A DNA stretch of 64,000 nt from Strigamia acuminata (taxonomy: Eukaryota > Arthropoda > Chilopoda > Geophilomorpha > Linotaeniidae), in assembly GCA_949358305.1 (NCBI GenBank), contig OX442319.1, forward strand, positions 2,170,001 to 2,234,000. The letters run 5' to 3'. This document shows, in pieces, positions 11,534 through 25,470 of this stretch. How positions within the stretch are numbered: the stretch's first letter is position 1; every line of letters begins with the position of its first letter. Both the position numbers and the translations under genes were made by a program. The notes under the pieces were generated by a model that ran no database searches, was not told the DNA's origin, and was given only the letters and a program-made list of their open reading frames with translations.

Positions 11534-14500
11534 TTAAGCAGCATCGGGTCTGGTTAGTACTTGGATGGGTGACCGCCTGGGAATCCCAGATGTCGTTCTC
11601 TTCGTTTTTATTTTTTTACTTTTTGCATTTTCAATTTTGTTTGCTGAGTGTGCATTATTACTAAAATTCACAGCTTGTACTGATGTGAACGAACATACCA
11701 CGCTGAAAACACCGGTTCGCGTCCGATCCCCGAAGTTAAGCAGCATCGGGTCTGGTTAGTACTTGGATGGGTGACCGCCTGGGAATCCCAGATGTCTTTC
11801 TCTTCGTTTTTATTTTTTTACTTTTTGCATTTTCAATTTTGTTTGCTGAGTGTGCATTATTACTAAAATTCACAGCTTGTACTGATGTGAACGAACATAC
11901 CACGCTGAAAACACCGGTTCGCGTCCGATCCCCGAAGTTAAGCAGCATCGGGTCTGGTTAGTACTTGGATGGGTGACCGCCTTGGAATCCCAGATGTCGT
12001 TCTCTTCGTTTTTATTTTTTTACTTTTTGCATTTTTAATTTTGTTTGCTGATCATTCAGTATAACTAAAATTATTAGCTCTTACTGATGTAAACGACCAT
12101 ACCATGCTGAAAACACCGGTTCTCGTCCGATCCCCGAAGTTAAGCAGCATCGGGTCTGGTTAGTACTTGGATGGGTGACCGCCTGGGAATCCCAGATGTC
12201 GTTCTCTTCGTTTTTATTTTTTTACTTTTTGCATTTTCAATTTTGTTTGCTGAGTGTGCATTATTACTAAAATTCACAGCTTGTACTGATGTGAACGACC
12301 ATACCACGCTGAAAACACCGGTTCTCGTCCGATCCCCGAAGTTAAGCAGCATCGGGTCTGGTTAGTACTTGAATGGGTGACCGCCTTGGAATCCCAGATG
12401 TCGTTCTCTTCGTTTTTATTTTTTTACTTTTTGCATTTTCAATTTTGTTTGCTGATCATTCAGTATAACTAAAATTATTAGCTCTTACTGATGTAAATGA
12501 CCATACCATGCTGAAAACACCGGTTCTCGTCCGATCCCCGAAGTTAAGCAGCATCGGGTCTGGTTAGTACTTGGATGGGTGACCGCCTGGGAATCCCAGA
12601 TGTCGTTCTCTTCGTTTTTATTTTTTTACTTTTTGCATTTTCAATTTTGTTTGCTGAGTGTGCATTATTACTAAAATTCACAGCTTGTACTGATGTGAAC
12701 GACCATACCACGCTGAAAACACCGGTTCTCGTCCGATCCCCGAAGTTAAGCAGCATCGGGTCTGGTTAGTACTTGGACGGGTGACCGCCTGGGAATCCCA
12801 GATGTCGTTCTCTTCGTTTTTATTTTTTTACTTTTTGCATTTTCAATTTTGTTTGCTGAGTGTGCATTATTACTAAAATTCACAGCTTGTACTGATGTGA
12901 ACGACCATACCACGCTGAAAACACCGGTTCTCGTCCGATCCCTGAAGTTAAGCAGCATCGGGTCTGGTTAGTACTTGGATGGGTGACCGCCTGGGAATCC
13001 CAGATGTCGTTCTCTTCGTTTTTATTTTTTTACTTTTTGCATTTTCAATTTTGTTTGCTGATCATTCAGTATAACTAAAATTATTAGCTCTTACTGATGT
13101 GAACGACCATACCATGCTGAAAACACCGGTTCTCGTCCGATCCCCGAAGTTAAGCAGAATCGGGTCTGGTTAGTACTTGGATGGGTGACCGCCTGGGAAT
13201 CCCAGATGTCGTTCTCTTCGTTTTTATTTTTTTACTTTTTGCATTTTCAATTTTGTTTGCTGAGTGTGCATTATTACTAAAATTCGCAGCTTGTACTGAT
13301 GTGAACGACCATACCACGCTGAAAACACCGGTTCTCGTCCGATCCCCGAAGTTAAGCAGCATCGGGTCTGGTTAGTACTTGGATGGGTGACCGCCTGGGA
13401 ATCCCAGATGTCGTTCTCTTCGTTTTTATTTTTTTACTTTTTGCATTTTCAATTTTGTTTGCTGATCATTCAGTATAACTAAAATTATTAGCTCTTACTG
13501 ATGTGATCGACCATACCATGCTGAAAACACCGGTTCTCGTCCGATCCCCGAAGTTAAGCAGCATCGGGTCTGGTTAGTACTTGGATGGGTGACCGCCTGG
13601 GAATCCCAGATGTCGTTCTCTTCGTTTTTATTTTTTTACTTTTTGCATTTTCAATTTTGTTTGCTGAGTGTGCATTATTACTAAAATTCACAGCTTGTAC
13701 TGATGTGAACAACCATACCACGCTGAAAACACCGGTTCTCGTCCGATCCCCGAAGTTAAGCAGCATCGGGTCTGGTTAGTACTTGGATGGGTGACCGCCT
13801 GGGAATCCCAGATGTCGTTCTCTTCGTTTTTATTTTTTTACTTTTTGCATTTTCAATTTTGTTTGCTGAGTGTGCATTATTACTAAAATTCACAGCTTGT
13901 ACTGATGTGAACGACCATACCACGCTGAAAACACCGGTTCTCGTCCGATCCCCGAAGTTAAGCAGCATCGGGTCTGGTTAGTACTTCGATGGGTGACCGC
14001 CTGGGAATCCCAGATGTCGTTCTCTTCGTTTTTATTTTTTTACTTTTTGCATTTTCAATTTTGTTTGCTGATCATTCAGTATAACTAAAATTATTAGCTC
14101 TTACTGATGTGAACGACCATACCATGCTGAAAACACCGGTTCTCGTCCGATCCCCGAAGTTAAGCAGAATCGGGTCTGGTTAGTACTTGGATGGGTGACC
14201 GCCTGGGAATCCCAGATGTCGTTCTCTTCGTTTTTATTTTTTTACTTTTTGCATTTTCAATTTTGTTTGCTGAGTGTGCATTATTACTAAAATTCGCAGC
14301 TTGTACTGATGTGAACGACCATACCACGCTGAAAACACCGGTTCTCGTCCGATCCCCGAAGTTAAGCAGCATCGGGTCTGGTTAGTACTTGGATGGGTGA
14401 CCGCCTGGGAATCCCAGATGTCGTTCTCTTCGTTTTTATTTTTTTACTTTTTGCATTTTCAATTTTGTTTGCTGAGTGTGCATTATTACTAAAATTCACA

Positions 14501-14574
14501 GCTTGTACTGATGTGAACGACCATACCACGCTGAAAACACCGGTTCTCGTCCGATCCCCGAAGTTAAGCAGCAT
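11534..14574 (+). repeat. Higher-order 5S block, copy at 11.5 kb (repeated 6,464 bp downstream)
   Basis: The order of diagnostic unit variants here recurs at 17998-21038, exactly 32 units (6,464 bp) later. Markers include GAACATACC, GTTCGCGTCC, TGTCTTTCTC, an ACTTGAATGG unit, an ACTTGGACGG unit, and the GCAGAATCGGG and GAACAACC units. A few substitutions separate the two copies. Confidence 0.7.
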
Positions 14575-16583
14575 CGGGTCTGGTTAGTACTTCGATGGGT
14601 GACCGCCTGGGAATCCCAGATGTCGTTCTCTTCGTTTTTATTTTTTTACTTTTTGCATTTTCAATTTTGTTTGCTGATCATTCAGTATAACTAAAATTAT
14701 TAGCTCTTACTGATGTGAACGACCATACCATGCTGAAAACACCGGTTCTCGTCCGATCCCCGAAGTTAAGCAGAATCGGGTCTGGTTAGTACTTGGATGG
14801 GTGACCGCCTGGGAATCCCAGATGTCGTTCTCTTCGTTTTTATTTTTTTACTTTTTGCATTTTCAATTTTGTTTGCTGAGTGTGCATTATTACTAAAATT
14901 CGCAGCTTGTACTGATGTGAACGACCATACCACGCTGAAAACACCGGTTCTCGTCCGATCCCCGAAGTTAAGCAGCATCGGGTCTGGTTAGTACTTGGAT
15001 GGGTGACCGCCTGGGAATCCCAGATGTCGTTCTCTTCGTTTTTATTTTTTTACTTTTTGCATTTTCAATTTTGTTTGCTGAGTGTGCGTTATTACTAAAA
15101 TTCACAGCTTGTACTGATGTGAACGACCATACCACGCTGAAAACACCGGTTCTCGTCCGATCCCCGAAGTTAAGCAGCATCGGGTCTGGTTAGTACTTGG
15201 ATGGGTGACCGCCTTGGAATCCCAGATGTCGTTCTCTTCGTTTTTATTTTTTTACTTTTTGCATTTTCAATTTTGTTTGCTGATCATTCAGTATAACTAA
15301 AATTATTAGCTCTTACTGATGTGATCGACCATACCATGCTGAAAACACCGGTTCTCGTCCGATCCCCGAAGTTAAGCAGCATCGGGTCTGGTTAGTACTT
15401 GGATGGGTGACCGCCTGGGAATCCCAGATGTCGTTCTCTTCGTTTTTATTTTTTTACTTTTTGCATTTTCAATTTTGTTTGCTGAGTGTGCATTATTACT
15501 AAAATTCACAGCTTGTACTGACGTGAACGACCATACCACGCTGAAAACACCGGTTCTCGTCCGATTCCCGAAGTTAAGCAGCATCGGGTCTGGTTAGTAC
15601 TTGGATGGGTGACCGCCTGGGAATCCCAGATGTCGTTCTCTTCGTTTTTATTTTTTTACTTTTTGCATTTTTAATTTTGTTTGCTGAGTGTGCATTATTA
15701 CTAAAATTCACAGCTTGTACTGATGTGAACGACCATACCACGCTGAAAACACCGGTTCTCGTCCGATCCCCGAAGTTAAACAGCATCGGGTCTGGTTAGT
15801 ACTTGGATGGGTGACCGCCTGGGAATCCCAGATGTTGTTCTCTTCATTTTTATTTTTTTACTTTTTGCATTTTCAATTTTGTTTGCTGATCATTCAGTAT
15901 AACTAAAATTATTAGCTCTTACTGATGTGAACGACCATACCATGCTGAAAACACCGGTTCTCGTCCGATCCCCGAAGTTAAGCAGCATCGGGTCTGGTTA
16001 GTACTTGGATGGGTGACCCCCTGGGAATCCCAGATGTCGTTCTCTTCGTTTTTATTTTTTTACTTTTTGCATTTTCAATTTTGTTTGCTGAGTGTGCATT
16101 ATTACTAAAATTCACAGCTTGTACTGATGTGAACGACCATACCACGCTGAAAACACCGGTTCTCGTCCGATCCCCGAAGTTAAGCAGCATCGGGTCTGGT
16201 TAGTACTTGGATGGGTGACCGCCTGGGAATCCCAGATGTCGTTCTCTTCGTTTTTATTTTTTTACTTTTTGCATTTTCAATTTTGTTTGCTGATCATTCA
16301 GTATAACTAAAATTATTAGCTCTTACTGATGTGAACGACCATACCATGCTGAAAACACCGGTTCTCGTCCGATCCCCGAAGTTAAGCAGCATCGGGTCTG
16401 GTTAGTACTTGGATGGCTGACCGCCTGGGAATCCCAGATGTCGTTCTCTTCGTTTTTATTTTTTTACTTTTTGCATTTTCAATTTTGTTTGCTGAGTGTG
16501 CATTATTACTAAAATTCACAGCTTGTACTGATGTGAACGACCATACCACGCTGAAAACACCGGTTCTCGTCCGATCCCCGAAG

Positions 16584-19411
16584 TTAAGCAGCATCGGGTC
16601 TGGTTAGTACTTGGATGGGTGACCGCCTGGGAATCCCAGATGTCGTTCTCTTCGTTTTTATTTTTTTACTTTTTGCATTTTCAATTTTGTTTGCTGAGTG
16701 TGCATTATTACTAAAATTCACAGCTTGTACTGATGTGAACGAACATACCACGCTGAAAACACCGGTTCGCGTCCGATCCCCGAAGTTAAGCAGCATCGGG
16801 TCTGGTTAGTACTTGGATGGGTGACCGCCTGGGAATCCCAGATGTCTTTCTCTTCGTTTTTATTTTTTTACTTTTTGCATTTTCAATTTTGTTTGCTGAG
16901 TGTGCATTATTACTAAAATTCACAGCTTGTACTGATGTGAACGAACATACCACGCTGAAAACACCGGTTCGCGTCCGATCCCCGAAGTTAAGCAGCATCG
17001 GGTCTGGTTAGTACTTGGATGGGTGACCGCCTTGGAATCCCAGATGTCGTTCTCTTCGTTTTTATTTTTTTACTTTTTGCATTTTTAATTTTGTTTGCTG
17101 ATCATTCAGTATAACTAAAATTATTAGCTCTTACTGATGTAAACGACCATACCATGCTGAAAACACCGGTTCTCGTCCGATCCCCGAAGTTAAGCAGCAT
17201 CGGGTCTGGTTAGTACTTGGATGGGTGACCGCCTGGGAATCCCAGATGTCGTTCTCTTCGTTTTTATTTTTTTACTTTTTGCATTTTCAATTTTGTTTGC
17301 TGAGTGTGCATTATTACTAAAATTCACAGCTTGTACTGATGTGAACGACCATACCACGCTGAAAACACCGGTTCTCGTCCGATCCCCGAAGTTAAGCAGC
17401 ATCGGGTCTGGTTAGTACTTGAATGGGTGACCGCCTTGGAATCCCAGATGTCGTTCTCTTCGTTTTTATTTTTTTACTTTTTGCATTTTCAATTTTGTTT
17501 GCTGATCATTCAGTATAACTAAAATTATTAGCTCTTACTGATGTAAATGACCATACCATGCTGAAAACACCGGTTCTCGTCCGATCCCCGAAGTTAAGCA
17601 GCATCGGGTCTGGTTAGTACTTGGATGGGTGACCGCCTGGGAATCCCAGATGTCGTTCTCTTTGTTTTTATTTTTTTACTTTTTGCATTTTCAATTTTGT
17701 TTGCTGAGTGTGCATTATTACTAAAATTCACAGCTTGTACTGATGTGAACGACCATACCACGCTGAAAACACCGGTTCTCGTCCGATCCCCGAAGTTAAG
17801 CAGCATCGGGTCTGGTTAGTACTTGGACGGGTGACCGCCTGGGAATCCCAGATGTCGTTCTCTTCGTTTTTATTTTTTTACTTTTTGCATTTTCAATTTT
17901 GTTTGCTGAGTGTGCATTATTACTAAAATTCACAGCTTGTACTGATGTGAACGACCATACCACGCTGAAAACACCGGTTCTCGTCCGATCCCCGAAGTTA
18001 AGCAGCATCGGGTCTGGTTAGTACTTGGATGGGTGACCGCCTGGGAATCCCAGATGTCGTTCTCTTCGTTTTTATTTTTTTACTTTTTGCATTTTCAATT
18101 TTGTTTGCTGAGTGTGCATTATTACTAAAATTCACAGCTTGTACTGATGTGAACGAACATACCACGCTGAAAACACCGGTTCGCGTCCGATCCCCGAAGT
18201 TAAGCAGCATCGGGTCTGGTTAGTACTTGGATGGGTGACCGCCTGGGAATCCCAGATGTCTTTCTCTTCGTTTTTATTTTTTTACTTTTTGCATTTTCAA
18301 TTTTGTTTGCTGAGTGTGCATTATTACTAAAATTCACAGCTTGTACTGATGTGAACGAACATACCACGCTGAAAACACCGGTTCGCGTCCGATCCCCGAA
18401 GTTAAGCAGCATCGGGTCTGGTTAGTACTTGGATGGGTGACCGCCTTGGAATCCCAGATGTCGTTCTCTTCGTTTTTATTTTTTTACTTTTTGCATTTTT
18501 AATTTTGTTTGCTGATCATTCAGTATAACTAAAATTATTAGCTCTTACTGATGTAAACGACCATACCATGCTGAAAACACCGGTTCTCGTCCGATCCCCG
18601 AAGTTAAGCAGCATCGGGTCTGGTTAGTACTTGGATGGGTGACCGCCTGGGAATCCCAGATGTCGTTCTCTTCGTTTTTATTTTTTTACTTTTTGCATTT
18701 TCAATTTTGTTTGCTGAGTGTGCATTATTACTAAAATTCACAGCTTGTACTGATGTGAACGACCATACCACGCTGAAAACACCGGTTCTCGTCCGATCCC
18801 CGAAGTTAAGCAGCATCGGGTCTGGTTAGTACTTGAATGGGTGACCGCCTTGGAATCCCAGATGTCGTTCTCTTCGTTTTTATTTTTTTACTTTTTGCAT
18901 TTTCAATTTTGTTTGCTGATCATTCAGTATAACTAAAATTATTAGCTCTTACTGATGTAAATGACCATACCATGCTGAAAACACCGGTTCTCGTCCGATC
19001 CCCGAAGTTAAGCAGCATCGGGTCTGGTTAGTACTTGGATGGGTGACCGCCTGGGAATCCCAGATGTCGTTCTCTTTGTTTTTATTTTTTTACTTTTTGC
19101 ATTTTCAATTTTGTTTGCTGAGTGTGCATTATTACTAAAATTCACAGCTTGTACTGATGTGAACGACCATACCACGCTGAAAACACCGGTTCTCGTCCGA
19201 TCCCCGAAGTTAAGCAGCATCGGGTCTGGTTAGTACTTGGACGGGTGACCGCCTGGGAATCCCAGATGTCGTTCTCTTCGTTTTTATTTTTTTACTTTTT
19301 GCATTTTCAATTTTGTTTGCTGAGTGTGCATTATTACTAAAATTCACAGCTTGTACTGATGTGAACGACCATACCACGCTGAAAACACCGGTTCTCGTCC
19401 GATCCCTGAAG
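16584..19411 (+). repeat. Seven-unit (1,414-bp) tandem duplication within the 5S array
   Basis: Units 16584-17997 and 17998-19411 carry the same order of variants (two GTTCGCGTCC units, one with TGTCTTTCTC, then ACTTGAATGG, then ACTTGGACGG). A further copy of this seven-unit order lies at 11534-12947. This is the expected footprint of unequal exchange between sister arrays. Confidence 0.7.
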
Positions 19412-21632
19412 TTAAGCAGCATCGGGTCTGGTTAGTACTTGGATGGGTGACCGCCTGGGAATCCCAGATGTCGTTCTCTTCGTTTTTATTTTTTTACTTT
19501 TTGCATTTTCAATTTTGTTTGCTGATCATTCAGTATAACTAAAATTATTAGCTCTTACTGATGTGAACGACCATACCATGCTGAAAACACCGGTTCTCGT
19601 CCGATCCCCGAAGTTAAGCAGAATCGGGTCTGGTTAGTACTTGGATGGGTGACCGCCTGGGAATCCCAGATGTCGTTCTCTTCGTTTTTATTTTTTTACT
19701 TTTTGCATTTTCAATTTTGTTTGCTGAGTGTGCATTATTACTAAAATTCGCAGCTTGTACTGATGTGAACGACCATACCACGCTGAAAACACCGGTTCTC
19801 GTCCGATCCCCGAAGTTAAGCAGCATCGGGTCTGGTTAGTACTTGGATGGGTGACCGCCTGGGAATCCCAGATGTCGTTCTCTTCGTTTTTATTTTTTTA
19901 CTTTTTGCATTTTCAATTTTGTTTGCTGATCATTCAGTATAACTAAAATTATTAGCTCTTACTGATGTGATCGACCATACCATGCTGAAAACACCGGTTC
20001 TCGTCCGATCCCCGAAGTTAAGCAGCATCGGGTCTGGTTAGTACTTGGATGGGTGACCGCCTGGGAATCCCAGATGTCGTTCTCTTCGTTTTTATTTTTT
20101 TACTTTTTGCATTTTTAATTTTGTTTGCTGAGTGTGCATTATTACTAAAATTCACAGCTTGTACTGATGTGAACAACCATACCACGCTGAAAACACCGGT
20201 TCTCGTCCGATCCCCGAAGTTAAGCAGCATCGGGTCTCGTTAGTACTTGGATGGGTGACCGCCTGGGAATCCCAGATGTCGTTCTCTTCGTTTTTATTTT
20301 TTTACTTTTTGCATTTTCAATTTTGTTTGCTGAGTGTGCATTATTACTAAAATTCACAGCTTGTACTGATGTGAACGACCATACCACGCTGAAAACACCG
20401 GTTCTCGTCCGATCCCCGAAGTTAAGCAGCATCGGGTCTGGTTAGTACTTCGATGGGTGACCGCCTGGGAATCCCAGATGTCGTTCTCTTCGTTTTTATT
20501 TTTTTACTTTTTGCATTTTCAATTTTGTTTGCTGATCATTCAGTATAACTAAAATTATTAGCTCTTACTGATGTGAACGACCATACCATGCTGAAAACAC
20601 CAGTTCTCGTCCGATCCCCGAAGTTAAGCAGAATCGGGTCTGGTTAGTACTTGGATGGGTGACCGCCTGGGAATCCCAGATGTCGTTCTCTTCGTTTTTA
20701 TTTTTTTACTTTTTGCATTTTCAATTTTGTTTGCTGAGTGTGCATTATTACTAAAATTCGCAGCTTGTACTGATGTGAACGACCATACCACGCTGAAAAC
20801 ACCGGTTCTCGTCCGATCCCCGAAGTTAAGCAGCATCGGGTCTGGTTAGTACTTGGATGGGTGACCGCCTGGGAATCCCAGATGTCGTTCTCTTCGTTTT
20901 TATTTTTTTACTTTTTGCATTTTCAATTTTGTTTGCTGAGTGTGCGTTATTACTAAAATTCACAGCTTGTACTGATGTGAACGACCATACCACGCTGAAA
21001 ACACCGGTTCTCGTCCGATCCCCGAAGTTAAGCAGCATCGGGTCTGGTTAGTACTTGGATGGGTGACCGCCTTGGAATCCCAGATGTCGTTCTCTTCGTT
21101 TTTATTTTTTTACTTTTTGCATTTTCAATTTTGTTTGCTGATCATTCAGTATAACTAAAATTATTAGCTCTTACTGATGTAAACGACCATACCATGCTGA
21201 AAACACCGGTTCTCGTCCGATCCCCGAAGTTAAGCAGCATCGGGTCTGGTTAGTACTTGGATGGGTGACCGCCTGGGAATCCCAGATGTCGTTCTCTTCG
21301 TTTTTATTTTTTTACTTTTTGCATTTTCAATTTTGTTTGCTCAGTGTGCATTATTACTAAAATTCACAGCTTGTACTGATGTGAACGACCATACCACGCT
21401 GAAAACACCGGTTCTCGTCCGATCCCCGAAGTTAAGCAGCATCGGGTCTGGTTAGTACTTGGATGGGTGACCGCCTGGGAATCCCAGATGTCGTTCTCTT
21501 CGTTTTTCTTTTTTTCTTTTTGCATTTTCAATTTTGTTTGCTGATCATTCAGTATAACTAAAATTATTAGCTCTTACTGATGTGAACGACCATACCATGC
21601 TGAAAACACCGGTTCTCGTCCGATCCCCGAAG

Positions 21633-22855
21633 TTAAGCAGCATCGGGTCTGGTTAGTACTTGGATGGGTGACCGCCTGGGAATCCCAGATGTCGTTCTCT
21701 TCGTTTTTATTTTTTTACTTTTTGCATTTTCAATTTTGTTTGCTGAGTGTGCATTATTACTAAAATTCACAGCTTGTACTGACGTGAACGACCATACCAC
21801 GCTGAAAACACCGGTTCTCGTCCGATTCCCGAAGTTAAGCAGCATCGGGTCTGGTTAGTACTTGGATGGGTGACCGCCTGGGAATCCCAGATGTCGTTCT
21901 CTTCGTTTTTATTTTTTTACTTTTTGCATTTTTAATTTTGTTTGCTGAGTGTGCATTATTACTAAAATTCACAGCTTGTACTGATGTGAACGACCATACC
22001 ACGCTGAAAACACCGGTTCTCGTCCGATCCCCGAAGTTAAACAGCATCGGGTCTGGTTAGTACTTGGATGGGTGACCGCCTGGGAATCCCAGATGTTGTT
22101 CTCTTCATTTTTATTTTTTTACTTTTTGCATTTTCAATTTTGTTTGCTGATCATTCAGTATAACTAAAATTATTAGCTCTTACTGATGTGAACGACCATA
22201 CCATGCTGAAAACACCGGTTCTCGTCCGATCCCCGAAGTTAAGCAGCATCGGGTCTGGTTAGTACTTGGATGGGTGACCCCCTGGGAATCCCAGATGTCG
22301 TTCTCTTCGTTTTTATTTTTTTACTTTTTGCATTTTCAATTTTGTTTGCTGAGTGTGCATTATTACTAAAATTCACAGCTTGTACTGATGTGAACGACCA
22401 TACCACGCTGAAAACACCGGTTCTCGTCCGATCCCCGAAGTTAAGCAGCATCGGGTCTGGTTAGTACTTGGATGGGTGACCGCCTGGGAATCCCAGATGT
22501 CGTTCTCTTCGTTTTTATTTTTTTACTTTTTGCATTTTCAATTTTGTTTGCTGATCATTCAGTATAACTAAAATTATTAGCTCTTACTGATGTGAACGAC
22601 CATACCATGCTGAAAACACCGGTTCTCGTCCGATCCCCGAAGTTAAGCAGCATCGGGTCTGGTTAGTACTTGGATGGCTGACCGCCTGGGAATCCCAGAT
22701 GTCGTTCTCTTCGTTTTTATTTTTTTACTTTTTGCATTTTCAATTTTGTTTGCTGAGTGTGCATTATTACTAAAATTCACAGCTTGTACTGATGTGAACG
22801 ACCATACCACGCTGAAAACACCGGTTCTCGTCCGATCCCCGAAGTTAAGCAGCAT
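21633..22855 (+). repeat. Repeat of the 15372-16594 5S block
   Basis: Shares an ordered set of rare variants with 15372-16594, 6,261 bp upstream: CCGATTCCCG, AAGTTAAACAGC, TGACCCCCTGGG and GGATGGCTGACC. The marker order is conserved, so the block was copied as a unit rather than converted gene by gene. Confidence 0.65.
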
Positions 22856-25470
22856 CGGGTCTGGTTAGTACTTGGATGGGTGACCGCCTGGGAATCCCAG
22901 ATGTCGTTCTCTTGGTTTTTATTTTTTTACTTTTTGCATTTTCAATTTTGTTTGCTGAGTGTGCATTATTACTAAAATTCACAGCTTGTACTGATGTGAA
23001 CGACCATACCACGCTGAAAACACCGGTTCACGTCCGATCCCCGAAGTTAAGCAGCATCGGGTCTGGTTAGTACTTGGATGGGTGACCGCCTGGGAATCCC
23101 AGATGTCGTTCTCTTCGTTTTTATTTTTTTACTTTTTGCATTTTCAATTTTGTTTGCTGAGTGTGCATTATTACTAAAATTCACAGCTTGTACTGATGTG
23201 AACGACCATACCACGCTGAAAACACCGGTTCTCGTCCGATCCCTGAAGTTAAGCAGCATCGGGTCTGGTTAGTACTTAGATGGGTGACCGCCTGGGAATC
23301 CCAGATGTCGTTCTCTTAGTTTTTATTTTTTTACTTTTCGCATTTTCAATTTTGTTTGCTGAGTGTGCATTATTACTAAAATTCACAGCTTGTACTGATG
23401 TGAACGACCATACCACGCTGAAAACACCGGTTCTCGTCCGATCCCTGAAGTTAAGCAGCATCGGGTCTGGTTAGTACTTGGATGGGTGACCGCCTGGGAA
23501 TCCCAGATGTCGTTCTCTTAGTTTTTATTTTTTTACTTTTTGCATTTTCAATTTTGTTTGCTGAGTGTGCATTATTACTAAAATTCACAGCTTGTACTGA
23601 TGTGAACGACCATACCACGCTGAAAACAACGGTTCTCGTCCGATCCCCGAAGTTAAGCAGCATCGGGTCTGGTTAGTACTTGGATGGGTGACCGCCTGGG
23701 AATCTCAGATGTCGTTCTCTTCGTTTTTATTTTTTTACTTTTTGCATTTTCAATTTTGTTTGCTGAGTGTGCATTATTACTAAAATTCACAGCTTGTACT
23801 GATGTGAACGACCATACCACGCTGAAAACACCGGTTCTCGTCCGATCCCCGAAGTTAAGCAGCATCGGGTCAGGTTAGTACTTGGATGGGTGACCGCCTG
23901 GGAATCCCAGATGTCGTTCTCTTCGTTTTTATTTTTTTCCTTTTTGCATTTTCAATTTTGTTTGCTGAGTGTGCATTATTACTAAAATTCACAGCTTGTA
24001 CTGATGTGAATGACCATACCATGCTGAAAACACCGGTTCTCGTCCGATCCCCGAAGTTAAGCAGCATCGGGTCTGGTTAGTACTTGGATGGGTGACCGCC
24101 TGGGAATCCCAGATGTCGTTCTCTTCGTTTTTATTTTTTTACTTTTTGCATTTTCAATTTTGTTTGCTGAGTGTGCATTATTACTAAAATTCACAGCTTG
24201 TACTGATGTGAACGACCATACCACGCTGAAAACACCGGTTCTCGTCCGATCCCCGAAGTTAAGCAGCATCGGGTCTGGTTAGTACTTGGATGGGTGACCG
24301 CCTGGGAATCCCAGATGTCGTTCTCTTCGTTTTTATTTTTTTACTTTTTGCATTTTCAATTTTGTTTGCTGAGTGTGCATTATTACTAAAATTCACAGCT
24401 TGTACTGATGTGAACGACCATACCACGCTGAAAACACCGGTTCTCGTCCGATCCCCGAAGTTAAGCAGCATCGGGTCTGGTTAGTACTTGGATGGGTGAC
24501 CGCCTGGGAATCCCAGATGTCGTTCTCTTCGTTTTTATTTTTTTACTTTTTGCATTTTCAATTTTGTTTGCTGAGTGTGCATTATTACTAAAATTCACAG
24601 CTTGTACTGGTGTGAACGACCATACCACGCTGAAAACACCGGTTCTCGTCCGATCCCTGAAGTTAAGCAGCATCGGGTCTGGTTAGTACTTGGATGGGTG
24701 ACCGCCTGGGAATCCCAGATGTCGTTCTCTTCGTTTTTATTTTTTTACTTTTTGCATTTTCAATTTTGTTTGCTGAGTGTGCATTATTACTAAAATTCAC
24801 AGCTTGTACTGGTGTGAACGACCATACCACGCTGAAAACACCGGTTCTCGTCCGATCCCTGAAGTTAAGCAGCATCGGGTCTGGTTAGTACTTGGATGGG
24901 TGACCGCCTGGGAATCCCAGATGTCGTTCTCTTAGTTTTTATTTTTTTACTTTTTGCATTTTCAATTTTGTTTGCTGAGTGTGCATTATTACTAAAATTC
25001 ACAGCTTGTACTGATGTGAACGACCATACCACGCTGAAAACAACGGTTCTCGTCCGATCCCCGAAGTTAAGCAGCATCGGGTCTGGTTAGTACTTGGATG
25101 GGTGACCGCCTGGGAATCTCAGATGTCGTTCTCTTCAATTTTATTTTTTTACTTTTTGCATTTTCAATTTTGTTTGCTGAGTGTGCATTATTACTAAAAT
25201 TCACAGCTTGTACTGATGTGAACGACCATACCACGCTGAAAACACCGGTTCTCGTCCGATCCCCGAAGTTAAGCAGCATCGGGTCTGGTTAGTACTTGGA
25301 TGGGTGACCGCCTGGGAATCCCAGATGTCGTTCTCTTCGTTTTTATTTTTTTCCTTTTTGCATTTTCAATTTTGTTTGCTGAGTGTGCATTATTACTAAA
25401 ATTCACAGCTTGCACTGATGTGAACGACCATACCACGCTGAAAACACCGGTTCTCGTCCGATCCCCGAAG

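Noticed and set aside
24575-24793. 72-codon frame crossing two 5S units
   Set aside because: Arises from a single substitution in the spacer (ACTGGTGTGAAC) that removes a stop; it is array sequence.
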